Shown piece by piece: positions 33,376-44,009 of a stretch of 64,000 nt of DNA. A program made the position numbers and the translations under genes. Source of the stretch: Alternaria dauci. Its lineage: Eukaryota; Ascomycota; Dothideomycetes; Pleosporales; Pleosporaceae. The stretch spans positions 1,674,001 through 1,738,000 of the forward strand of contig NC_091274.1 of assembly GCF_042100115.1 (NCBI RefSeq), read 5' to 3'. The notes below the pieces were generated by a model that was given only the letters and a program-made list of their open reading frames with translations, did no database searches and was not told the DNA's origin. Position 1 is the stretch's first letter. Each line of letters starts with the position of its first letter.

Positions 33376-35799
33376 ATGGCGCGTCGATCAGCTCGTTTGC
33401 TCAAGGTATGCGCGCGCGTCGCTGTTCTGTCATTTGTTTACATCTACTAATGCGTCTGTTGCAGCGTGAGACCACGCCCGACACCTCGATGCGGTCCGAA
33501 GGTAGCTGGCATACCGCCTCGTCGCCAAAACTAGGACTCCCAGACCTTCCAGAGTTGCCAGAGCCCGGTATGGAGCAGAAGACGCCCCCGAAAGCATCTG
33601 AGGGTATCAAGGCCCAGTCAAAGCTGCCGCATGCGACCGCGACCGCGACACCCACACCACACAAGAACACATCGACCCAGTCGCTCATTGATGCCGCCAA
33701 AGTTCAGACTCCCAAAGATCGGACTCCGATCAAACCAGCAGGGCAGGAGATGCATCCCGCACATCATCATGCGAGTACAGCGAAGATTCTGGACGAGGCG
33801 CGCTGGCTCGGGTTTCAATCACTGGGTGCGCATACCGCGCCATCCAAAGCGGCTGGCTTAGCGGGTCAGGCGACGCCGTCGAAAACCCCAGTACCTACTA
33901 CTTCGACAGCCAACCTGGACTCGTCGCCCAACTTCCGCTTCCGTTTCAAGTCGCCCTTGTCCAAAGATGAGGCTGCACTGAGCCCAAGCTCGCGCAACAT
34001 CTTGAAAGACGCTGGAATCACAGGCACTCCCGGCGGCGGAAGCCGAGCTCTGTTTGGTAGGTTCACTCAATCTGTTTTGCTTTTTCCCGAGTACTGATTT
34101 TGATATAGGCACGAGTGAATGGTCTTCCAAGGCCGACGTATCTCCCCAACGCAAGAAGGCCGAAGCCAAGGGCAAGATGGCTCGCTTCAGTGACGTACAC
34201 ATGAAGCAGTTCAAGAACATGGATTCTATCGCGAATCACCCGTCAGCTTTCCGCGCCGACCCTACCCGATTCAAGCCTGTCGTAGGTCATCCTCTCAAGA
34301 AGTCGCCTTCAAAGCCAGACTTCGCAAACCCGGAGACGAACAAGCTTAAGCGTACGCAGTCCAAGGCGGATCTGGCAGACTCAGGCGCGAGTTCTGCTGG
34401 TGATCTCAAGCACACACAGTCGAAGATGGAACTGCCAGCGTCTGGAAGCAAAATTGCTTCAACTCCGTTAAAGCGTACCCAATCCAGGATGGACATTGCC
34501 GGATCTAGTCTGCCACGCTCGCAATCGACAGCCCGCATGGCTCCTCCCACACGCGACGGACGACCAGCGCCCCGTGATAACGATGGCGACCACAACGCGG
34601 CTGCAAAGCGCGTCAAGCGTACTGAGTCCGATGACGCTGCTACCACTCGCCCTGTGTCTCGGGAGAAGATGTCTGACATCTCAACTCGTGTAAGTGCTAC
34701 CTCGGCGCGTAAGAAGACCTCTCAGACTGCGCTTCCTCGCCTAGCTGCGCGATTGATGACACCCACGAAGTCGTCTGTTGCGCGTTCACAGAGCGTGAAG
34801 ACTCTGAGAACTGCCTCAACAATTCCCACCCTGGCAGGCTCACCTTCCACGACCAACCTGGGGGCCTCGCCGTCTATCAACCGTAGCGTCAAGTTGCCCT
34901 CAGCGGGTATTTCATTCCCTCCCACTAGCAACATTAGCCATTTGCAGTCTATGAGGGATGGAGCACGTAACGGTATGCGCAAGGTATGTGTATTCTTGGA
35001 CATCCTTCCAAGTGTTTACTAAGATCAGTAGGCAAGCGAGAACCTTCAGCGTGTCCGATCGATTCTCCGCACGCCAAACCGCAAATTCTCAGACGACCCC
35101 AGCAAAATCGCGGCAGGCACTCACGTATCGCCTCCAATCCTGGACTCTGATAACACTTTGCCTGTGATACCTGCTACAGCTCCTGTCAAGAAACAAGTCA
35201 ACTTCAGCAGTAGTACTTTGGAGCGTGCATCACACGACGAGTTGGGTAAATCACCGTCGCCGATGAAGTTCAGGGCGGGCAGTGAGGTTCCTGCTGGTGC
35301 TGTGATCTACCCCACACTGGGCTCAGCTGCACATCCAGACCTTTCTCAAGAGACCGAGACTCCTCCCAGCCCGTCACGACGTCTCACATTCGGTGGCGAA
35401 ACTCCCAACCACCCTCGTTCCTTCTCCTTCGAGTCTAGCAAGACTGTCAACTTTGGTACGTTCACATCATGGCTTCTATTCTCTTTCCATGCACTGACTT
35501 TCTTAGGCCCTACGTCTTCTGGCACGATTCGCATGGTCCGTGAGAGCAATGCATCCTCTGCTGTCGATGGTACAAAGCGCAAGCTGGAGACGCTTCAAGA
35601 GACGTCTGACAAAGAAAACGACGGTCCCAATCAAGATGACACGCGGTCTAACAAGAAGATGAAGCGCATGCCTGCGCCTGCGCCGAAAACCCCCGCCAGC
35701 ACGAGCAAGCTGCCTCGCCACACTCCGGGAGGACGTTCGAGTGCCATCAGCAAGTCAAGGCTTGCTTTCCTTGCTACACCCAAGCGAAACAAAGCTTGA
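33376..35799 (+). CDS. Basic disordered protein with KEN box and RTQSK repeats, function unknown
   Basis: I do not recognise a named family. Five exons: 33376-33405, 33465-34056, 34109-34983, 35032-35455, 35507-35799; 737 residues, Ser/Thr/Pro/Lys-rich. Visible: MARRSARLLK start; FRFRFKSPLSKDE; a conserved-looking helix ARFSDVHMKQFKNMDSIA followed by HPSAFRADPTRFKPV; three tandem-like repeats LKRTQSKADL, LKHTQSKMEL, LKRTQSRMDI; RVRSILRTPNRKFSDDPSK; a KEN box in SDKENDGP (35611-35619); and a basic end SRLAFLATPKRNKA. Many S/T-P sites suggest CDK targets and the KEN box suggests APC/C degradation, so a mitotic or spindle role is plausible but inferred. The last intron (35456-35506) is 51 nt with no stop, so retention would add 17 residues. 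Confidence 0.8.
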
Positions 35800-36511
35800 G
35801 CTTGTTTGCCTTGGGCTTTGAGCATAGCTCCGTTGGGATATATCGTCGTTGCAAGCTGTAGCCGACGTACATCGTGTCGTGATGCAGCGAAGATTTATTC
35901 TCAGTTCACGTATCCTGTCTGCCATTTGCTGGCGTATCGGTTATGGTGCTTGTGCATCACCTTACGACTCATGGCACCTCTGCTCCTGCCATAGTTCCTT
36001 TTGTCTCATTCAAGTTCATAATTCCTTCGGGGCGTAATGGTTGGTAAAGCGTGAACCTCAAAATCTTCTCCTTTGTTTCTGGATCTCACATGTCCAATGG
36101 ACAATGAACATTCCGAAAACGGTCCTCACGACGAAGCTTAGCTTGTGTATAATACACTAAATGAATAGTAATGACAGTCGAACAGCGTGACAAATGATGC
36201 GGTGTGTATTTGGGTGTATTGTATGATGCGGAACGATGATGGTCTTTTAGATGTACAGCTAAGACAGACCAAGCAGTGTGAATGCTGAAGTGCGTATGAC
36301 TAAGCCGAGTGACATGTGCAGTAAGTGGGTCGAGTTCCGCGTGCAGCGGTCGGAGATTCCGAACCGACGTCAAGTCTCATAAATTCACACCGCTTACAAA
36401 AGCCCCCACTACACACAAAAGGGCTTTTCTAGCAGGTTACTACGTCATTCGAGTACGCGCGGACAGCTTACGGCCTTGCTATACTAGCAGGGCGACTTTC
36501 ACTCCACCACC
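35800..36511. other. Intergenic and 5' region of BAG gene
   Basis: 710 bp. From 36316 up to the GTG at 36512 there is no ATG in any frame; an in-frame TAG is at 36485. No supported gene. Confidence 0.55.
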
Positions 36512-37810
36512 GTGGCGTCGCTAAGCAACCTTGTCGACGAACTGAAGAATTCCTTCAACTTGTTCAACTCCCGCTCACTTGTGAGCTCATCGAAGCCCTC
36601 TTCGATACACGATAACGAGGACCGGCCCACAGACGCGCTCTCAAGATTTGTGCGATTCCTGCGACATCGCCGTCTCCACGACATTACCGAATTTCTCACG
36701 AACCCCCGCCTCGACGATCCAACCTACCTTGGTACTCTTGCTATCGCACTAGCATCCGTCGTCGTAACCATGTCCTGGTTCTCCCGCAGCACCGGCGGAA
36801 ACTGGGGAGGGCGCTTCTCGCCATTCGGGCGTCCAGGCAACTCCCCAAATGCCGGGGTCGTCAACGACTCGGATTTCTCATACATCACGAACGAGGATCT
36901 GCGAAGGAACGGCCAGGCGCAGGCGCCCGAGATCGTAGATTGGGACGACAAGAACCCAGAGCGAGAGACAGACGTCCTCATCTTCAAGAATGGGCGCACA
37001 AACTACCCTACACACTTCCCGGCGCACAGCATACGGGATGGAGAGTTGAAGATTGGCACAGTGCGCCAAGCGGCTGCGAAGAAGCTAGGCGTCGATGATC
37101 ATCGACGCATACGCATGTTCTACAAGGGCAGAAACCTGAAGCATGATGAACGCACCGGACGAGAGGAAGGTCTTCGCGGCGATGGGAGTGGCAGTGAGAT
37201 TCTGGTCACAGTTGGCGAGACTCCAGCAGGCGGCCTGGCACCTGGCGCAGGAGAGGCACAACGCGCATACGGTAGCGAAGGTGAGGATGAAGATGATGAC
37301 GATGAAGATGGTGTCGACTCGGGTGCGAATACCACAAGCAAGAAGAAGTCTCGCAAGCGCGGCGGCAGGAAGGGCAAGAAGAAGAACGCTTCTTCCGCAA
37401 ACGCATCGGGCACTTCAACACCTGGCTACACCACTGCCGGTGCCGGCGCAGAATACCTCCCCATCCCTTCGCACATCAACGCGACCCCGCGCCCAACCTC
37501 CGCTCCTCCCCTAAATACCAAACCCGCCGAGCCCCAGACTCCAATCGGCAAACTTGATGCCATCGCTAGCAAGTTTCACACCGAGTTCGTCCCCATGTGC
37601 GTACAGTTCATGGCTGGACCACCAGAGGACAAGGCGAAGAGGACCTTTGAGTACAAGAAGCTAAGTGAGACTATCTTGACACAGATTATCTTCAAGCTGG
37701 ATGGTGTCGAGACCGAGGGTGATCCAGACGCGAGGCTTAAGCGCAAGGCTCTCGTCAAAGAGGTTCAGGGCATGCTGAACAGGCTGGATGAGGTCGGAAA
37801 GGCTGCTTAA
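36512..37810 (+). CDS. Membrane-anchored UBL-BAG domain co-chaperone, apparent GTG start
   Basis: Hsp70 nucleotide-exchange co-chaperone of the BAG1/Snl1/Bag102 type. The single open frame gives 432 residues from a GTG at 36512. Residues about 70-88 (PTYLGTLAIALASVVVTMSW) form one membrane helix, as in ER-anchored Snl1. A ubiquitin-like region covers about 150-250 (TDVLIFKNGRTNYPTHFPAH, IGTVRQAAAKKLGVD, RIRMFYKGRNL). An acidic/Lys-rich linker (EDEDDDDEDG, KKKSRKRGGRKGKKK) leads to a C-terminal BAG domain (IGKLDAIASKFHTEFVPMCV, LTQIIFKLDGVETEGD, LKRKALVKEVQGMLNRLDEV). The first ATG is codon 87 (36770), which would give a soluble 346-residue form. The upstream reading is protein-like and holds the membrane helix, so I annotate from the GTG; an unseen upstream exon remains possible. 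Confidence 0.82.
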   Translation: MASLSNLVDELKNSFNLFNSRSLVSSSKPSSIHDNEDRPTDALSRFVRFLRHRRLHDITEFLTNPRLDDPTYLGTLAIALASVVVTMSWFSRSTGGNWGGRFSPFGRPGNSPNAGVVNDSDFSYITNEDLRRNGQAQAPEIVDWDDKNPERETDVLIFKNGRTNYPTHFPAHSIRDGELKIGTVRQAAAKKLGVDDHRRIRMFYKGRNLKHDERTGREEGLRGDGSGSEILVTVGETPAGGLAPGAGEAQRAYGSEGEDEDDDDEDGVDSGANTTSKKKSRKRGGRKGKKKNASSANASGTSTPGYTTAGAGAEYLPIPSHINATPRPTSAPPLNTKPAEPQTPIGKLDAIASKFHTEFVPMCVQFMAGPPEDKAKRTFEYKKLSETILTQIIFKLDGVETEGDPDARLKRKALVKEVQGMLNRLDEVGKAA

Positions 37811-39411
37811 GCTGTAGTAAGAGACGAGGGAGACGGAAGGATGGAATAGAACAAGCCTGCGCAGTGTTCCATGATCTTGTGGAGCAGAAAATCGAGCTCG
37901 GTAATGGAGGCACCAACGTGTATAGTCCTCGTGCTGTCGCTCTATCTTCTGGTCGAAATTGTATCGACAGACCATGATATAATGGACAGCTCTGATCAAG
38001 GACTAGCGATCGAGTCGTATATCAATGTCAACGAACTTCTTCGGTCTATGTATTTCTGCTGTACCTTTGGTATGCTCTTACATTGTATTGTTGCCTCGTT
38101 TTCCCCCTGACATACCATGTCCTTGTTTCTCGCTTGCTCAAATGGACCGAAGGCGTAAAGATCTCATCGTTGTGGATTATGTTTTGTCATTCTTGTTCCA
38201 TCATGCTCTCCTATCCACAGAAGCCTTGACAAGAGCTACATCAGCATATCAAGAGAATGCAGCAACTCCTATATGCGAACAGTACGTCTTCTCCATCGCG
38301 ACGTGTGAACAACATCTGACCTTCGAGGGCAGCCTGTCACATATGGCAGGAGTCAGTCGTATCAGTAGCACAACTGCCGATAATCTGTATTCGCATGTCA
38401 TTCGAGATATTGAAGGCAATCTCTGTTGGTACGCGAATGATATCTAATGTATTGCCGAAGGTCATGAATATCGCAAATTGACTAAAGGCGACTGCATCGG
38501 CCTTTACGTACCTTTGGTTTACCAGCGGCATATAGACTGGTGTTCAGTAGAGATGTATAGGCTGATCCAGGATTTGTTGTTGAAAGAGCCGGGGACAAGG
38601 TAGTGGTTGACCCGTAACTCAGCATGGGCGGAGCATATGGTGGTGGAGTGCTGAATCGGAGTGTCGCATAGATAGGTGGAAACCGTGGTTGAAGGAGAAG
38701 AGGCTGAGTGAAGAGGCTTTTTGGGCCATGTATTGGCGTTTCAGTCTGGACAACCAGTAAGGGCGAATGATCATTTTACTGAGACTTCTGTTTTTTATTC
38801 AGGTTGAGTCTTCACCCGGGCAATGTCTATTTGTGTGCTGCTTTGTACTTGGAGACTTCAGACATCAATGTTCGTATGTTTGTCTCTACATCAGGTCACT
38901 TCGATGCGAAGACTACTATTTCGTGACACAAACGTTAGTAGGAAGAAGGGGGTGATGGAACTACACCAAAAGAAATTCTAAACCATGGTTCAAGCTCTCT
39001 AGTTGGAAGCCCTGGATTCCAAAGGTGACGCAAGTTTAGCTGGCGATTCCGGAGCCATGTCTGTCATCCTATGAGACCCCCAGGCTCTGGCAGTACATCA
39101 AGCCATGTCAAAGCTATATTCAGCCATTGCCGTATATGCCGTTCTCTGTCAATCGTTTTGCGAATGATTACCCTACTGGTGACGAAATCGTCTCTAGCGA
39201 AAGAAGTATCTAAGAAGGCAATTCCGTAACTCTCATTTTCAGATGTCCTTTCTAGGAAATCTAAATATATCTCAATAGTATGATAGTGCAGTCATTCCGA
39301 TGCACCTGTTCCGGTAATGGTTCAGTAAGATCTATTGCTGATCGAGACGTTGGACGTTGGATTCTCCGACGAGACTTTCTGCTGCAGACCCCTTAGGTAT
39401 CTGTATTAAAG
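37811..39411. other. Gene-poor, AT-richer DNA
   Basis: 1.6 kb with only short unrecognisable frames, the longest ATG-type one at about 38025-38447 (140 codons). No repeats or conserved protein segments that I can name. Confidence 0.5.
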
Positions 39412-40106
39412 CTACCGCTCGTTGAGTCCGATATCACGCGAGCATTTGATTACACCGGACCGTAAAACAATAACATTGATGTTAGATGCGACGAACAGTT
39501 TGTCACGACTCGTTCCTAATTCGTTATTCGTGACTTCTGATCCGCGACAAGCACTGGAGCGGCGGATGGCCCAGATGTTTTTCAACACGCTGATACTGAA
39601 CACTGATGTTGCCCTCAAGTGTTCGGTCATTCTGTAGTCCGGTTGTAATTGTGCATGAACACCGCTCAACGCCAAGAGAACCACCATATTGGCAGCTAAA
39701 GCACTAGTTTTATTGCTTCCATCATTCTGGTCACAGTGTCGTGCCATGGATTGTGGACTGTGGCAGTCGATGAACAGGACACTCCAGTGCATGTCAAGCG
39801 ATATGTCATCCTCGAACACTCTGTCCCAATCTTCGCTTACGGGAATAAGAATGAACTTTGTCTTTCCTAACCGCTTCTATGGTTCTTTGGTGGGCTGCAA
39901 AGTTGCGGGTTTGCTGCGGCGGATGAGTTACAGCTCGCAAACATGTGCCGTATTAAGATGTCGTGCTGCTCACATCGGAGCATACGGCTGATAAAATCGA
40001 AGCCTGCGTCTAGAACTTCGTCCAGAAACCACCCTTTGATAGCATTGATATCGGTAAGGGCGGTGTTGCAAAAAGGGGTTCTCTTACTCATTAATATCCT
40101 TCTCAT
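39412..40106 (-). pseudogene. Decayed Ulp1/SENP-like (C48) cysteine protease fragment
   Basis: Two adjoining minus-strand segments resemble the catalytic domain of Ulp1-family SUMO proteases. The upstream one (40106-39867) reads IKGWFLDEVLDAGFDFISRM, like the family's WLDDEVIN entry segment. The second, in another frame (from about 39855 down), reads FILIPVSEDWDRVFEDD, DMHWSVLFIDC (the His motif HWS), ARHCDQNDGSNKTSALAANM and SVLKNIWAIRR near the place of the usual CGxFVxxNI block, where the catalytic Cys is not preserved. No intron joins the pieces without a stop, and no start exon was found. Fungal genomes carry many such protease-like genes, often near transposons. Family call is by motif memory, moderately sure. 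Confidence 0.55.
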
Positions 40107-41417
40107 GCTCCAAAAGGATGTGATTCGATCCTATGCATCCATGGCTCGCTTCAGCATCGTCCTTGCTCAACAGAATGTCATATTTTCCGGCTTGGGCTAT
40201 CATTAAAGTCAGTCGAAACAGTTAAGACTAGAGCAAGTGAAGAATTGGACATGGACCTCTATATATCGCAATCGTTTCAACGTCGTAGCTTTCCGTCAGA
40301 GTTACGTCAGGCTAGAAGGTGAACGTATCTTGCAGGCGGACGCTATTGATTGACATGACTTTGAGCAGGTTCAGTTGGGGAAGACCTTGCGTCGAAAATG
40401 ACCCCATTGGCTTTCGTTTGATAGTGGCAAGCGTCGTCGACAATTTTTTAACATTCTGAAGCTGTTGTGCGCATTATCTTTTCTTACATTATCTGTGCCG
40501 TCTCGGACAACCAAGAAGGATTTATGCTGGGATTATGAAGATCGCAATCGTGAGATATATATCAACAACCTGCCGTCTTGCTGATGGATGTAAGGAACTT
40601 GTCCAAAGAGTCACCAAACATGTCCTATCGATGCAGTAGTTCTTTGCGGTCATGGTGACTTTGTGGCTGTGAAACACCCCCTGATCACTAAACAAAGATC
40701 ACAAAGTGGTAGCATTTTGCATAACCTGACAAACAAGCACAATAAGTAGGTGCCAAACATATCTCGCTAGATATTTGCACACGTCTCCCTACTAAGTGAT
40801 AATGACCACAGAGTCTCAGGCAAAAGATACTCACGAGGTTGAATTTGAGTTGACGTTTTCGTCGTCGAATTAGAGTTCGAAACAACGACGAAAAGCCTTT
40901 CACAGATCTGAGCTAGGATAGCCAGCCATCGGCCTGTGCTACACTAGGGAAGAGAGTCAGTAGTTTGGGAGACAGACTGTCGGAGTCGGAGTGGGCGTCC
41001 TCGGTCTCGGGTCCTTGTTAGCCTGTCCGCTCGGTGGATGTTCGCCCGAACTTGTCGCAGAAACTGACTAGAGCATCCGATGATCTCCCGGTTTTCAAAA
41101 GGCACTTGCTTTTACATACGCCACTTTGTGGAGACCCTTGACCTTGTCAGGACCTTGTCCAACGGGCATGACGATCTGGTAACCTGGCGTTGTGGGGGCG
41201 GAGCCCAGCAATGGCGTGTCAGTAACCACGTGGAACCGCGCCATCACGGATGCGACGATCACATTAGGCTAGCGAACCGTGGCTGATGAGTAAACAATCA
41301 TTGTGTGCCTTGGACTAGAGGTAAGCAGGGCATAGTCAAGCCAGGTACTAACTAGGAAGAATGTGGGACTCGCGCCTAATCGAGCAGTGACATGTTGCTT
41401 TTGGTTGCAAAGGTGAA
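40107..41417. other. Gene-poor DNA downstream of the oxidoreductase gene
   Basis: 1.3 kb without a supported gene. AT-richer; scattered short frames only. Confidence 0.5.
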
Positions 41418-42971
41418 CTACTTCAAAGACCAGACACCGTTCTCCTCAATGATATCAATGGGTCGGTTTTCGTCGAGCGACCTTCTGCCAGCCTCGAGGA
41501 TCGCAGTGGTCGCGATAGTGTTCTTCAAAGTTGGAAGCGGCCGCGCGTCCAGCTGGTCAAGTGTGACCTCGCCTGCGTTGAGCTTGTTGACGGCATCAAC
41601 AAACTTCTCAAACGAGATGTACCCGTAGCCAATCTGACCAGCGAAGTTACCCTCCTCGTCAGGAGCGTACTTCATGTAGAACCTAGAGATTGTCAGCACG
41701 CGAACTAGCAATGTTTTGGTGCTTCGACTCACGGGTTGTACCAAAGTAGGCCACCCTCATCGTCGGTAACATCGTAGCCGCGCTTTGCCTGATTGACGCG
41801 AATCTCTCCTGTCGACGCCATGTAGTGGAAGTATTGATTTGAGTGTACACCGGCCTTTTGTGGTGCTGCCCAACCAGCAGTGTAAACGCCGGTTCCGACC
41901 TTGCTGGGGTCATCCTTCTTCACCCAGTTAGTGAGCAGCGTGATGGTGTCCTCGGTAGCAGGGTCACATCCCAACCCCGTCGCAATGCCTTTTGCGGCAC
42001 TAGCCATGACGCGTACCGGCTTCCAGTCGGGGATCATAGACTCGTTGATGTCGATGTGGTGAGAATTGAGGTAGTAAGAAATGTCAGAGTCGATACCGGC
42101 CCAGGCTTTGAACGTCTCCAGTTGGCTCCTAGTTGGACCGTCAGCTACTGTTATTTCCACATTCACAAGTTCAAACGTACTTGGGCTGACTCATGTAAGA
42201 GTAGAAGTAGTTGAAGTCGCCCAACTTCTGCGCCCTGAAACGCGCATCCGCGTAAGCGGGATCGTAGCGCTTGTGATGCTCAATGTAGACGAAGACATTG
42301 TGTTTCTTTGCTGCGGCCAAGAGTTCCTGGTGATGTTCCAGCAACTTGACTGCAGGCTTTGTGATGAGGACGTGGATCCCGCGTTCGATGGCGTACAGAG
42401 CGATTGGGTAGTGGGTGGTGTCGGGTGTGAAAATGGTGACTAAGAGATGTCAGTGGAGGTAAGACAATGGAGCCGATATGCGCTGCAACTCACTGGCACT
42501 GCCCTTGGGAAGCGCGTCAATTGCGGCCTTGTACGCATTTGGGTCGGTCTTCCCCTCCTTGGGAAATTCCTCGAATGACACATCCAGGTTGTTGTATGCT
42601 TCGGAGATGTTCTTCTGGAGATGTTCGCCTGGCACAGATCAGCATGCCGCATGGGGAGAGCAGTCGAGACGCTGTGCAACTCACGAATTGCGGGGAATTT
42701 GCCGCCCGATGTGCCCACCATGGATAGCTTGCCAACCTTGCCGCGTCTTCGGAGGTCGAACAACGTCAGTCCTACGACACCGACCTTCTTGTCCGACTTG
42801 GATGCGCCCCCTCCTACAAATCCCGTCGTGTACTCTCCAGTACCAACCTAAGACTTGCAATTAGCTCTGTAGCGCATTGTGACGTAGCAGCGTGAATGTA
42901 TGCACGCGCGACAGGTGTAGTTGGGTGGTCGACGAGGGGCAACATACCATGAGTACTTCTACTGGCGCCAT
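41418..42971 (-). CDS. Gfo/Idh/MocA-family NAD(P)-dependent oxidoreductase
   Basis: Six exons: 42971-42948, 42847-42685, 42628-42494, 42439-42181, 42128-41733, 41682-41418; 413 residues; all introns 50-100 bp and GT-AG. The N-terminus [20 protein letters not shown] is a Rossmann nucleotide-binding strand-loop (GTGEYTTG). Further: [60 protein letters not shown] (family EKP-like TKP motif), and [19 protein letters not shown], whose H-x2-R/Y-x2-P region is typical of this family; the C-terminal half is the substrate domain ([19 protein letters not shown]). Substrate unknown, probably a sugar or sugar derivative. Divergent with the DapA-type aldolase gene; 1.04 kb between ATGs. Confidence 0.88.
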
Positions 42972-44009
42972 GATGACGGTTTCGTTTGAGACGTGGACGA
43001 TTGTGGAGGTGAATTGGGACGTTTGGCCAGCTAGCTACTGTCGTGTTTCCGAGGGAGATGAGACGATACAAGAGCTGAATTCAAGGGGATGCGCTCGCTC
43101 AATACCCGACATGGCTTCGTCGGCCTTTGACTAGCTATCGATAGCGACGGAAAATATATGGCCCAGCAGCAGCGCGATGAGGGGCACCAGACGCGCAGGC
43201 GTTCTGCCGGCAGCCGCGGCCGGATGACGTTACATCATTCGAGGCCTTTGGTCGCGGTGGGGGGGAGGCAGAGTCTTGCTGAGGGCGGTTGTTCTGCGCC
43301 CGTAATTGATGGCTGTGGCGTCTCCAAGCCCATCTATAAGGCAGCCGGCTGACCAGAGTCTTGGACAAATGGCCTGGAGGGGGTGTGCGCGGTTGCTGGA
43401 GTTTATTGCGTCCGAGGGGTAGCGAGCTTCCCCAGGGCCAAGCAAAGAGCGAGACAGTGGCAGGACGCCCCCCACGCGCGGTCCCACGCGCCATTGGTGG
43501 AAGAATGCCCGCCGTCGACCAGGACCATGCTGTGCCACTATGTTGGACAGCGAAGGCTGCCCCAGACGCAGCGCTGTCCCATCACACAACCGCCGATGTT
43601 AGTCACTCTCCTAGAAAAGGCCGCACAATGTCCCGCATTTCGCGCACTGGTGTCCCGAACTCGCCAGATGGCCCACAGCCCTGCACCCAAACTCCAGTCT
43701 AGCCCTCGCTGTCGCTGCCCTTGGCGAATCACCGAGGCGCATTTGACGAGATCGCGACAACGGCAGAGCCACTGAGGCACGCCAGTCAATGTGGGATGAG
43801 ACGTGAGCTCTGCCGAACTTGGCTCCTCTGACCTACTTTGCGCCGATTGCCTCCATCTCGCTGCTATATTAAAGCTGACCCAATCCGTACTTGGCTCATT
43901 GCTATTCCTCTCCTTCTCCTCTCTTCCCCATTTTGCATCTTACGTGTATAGCCTGCCTGCCTTCCTCCTCTGTATTATCTAGTCCTTCTTGACCAGACCC
44001 ACAGCAAAC
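42972..44009. promoter_or_regulatory. Shared divergent promoter: oxidoreductase / aldolase
   Basis: On the aldolase side there is a TATA-like TATATTAAA at 43865-43873, a CCAAT at 43880-43884 and a CT-rich tract at about 43906-43929, a strong-promoter layout in fungi. In the middle, CCCACGCGC occurs twice in direct orientation (43471-43479, 43483-43491), abutting CCATTGG. On the oxidoreductase side there is a 12-bp palindrome GCTATCGATAGC (43134-43145). Functions inferred. Confidence 0.5.

Noticed and set aside
36300..36511. A 5' exon that would give the BAG gene an ATG
   Set aside because: The ATG near 36314 followed by GTAAGT has the wrong phase for the acceptors at 36487 and 36490, and other acceptors lead into a stop; no valid junction found by eye.
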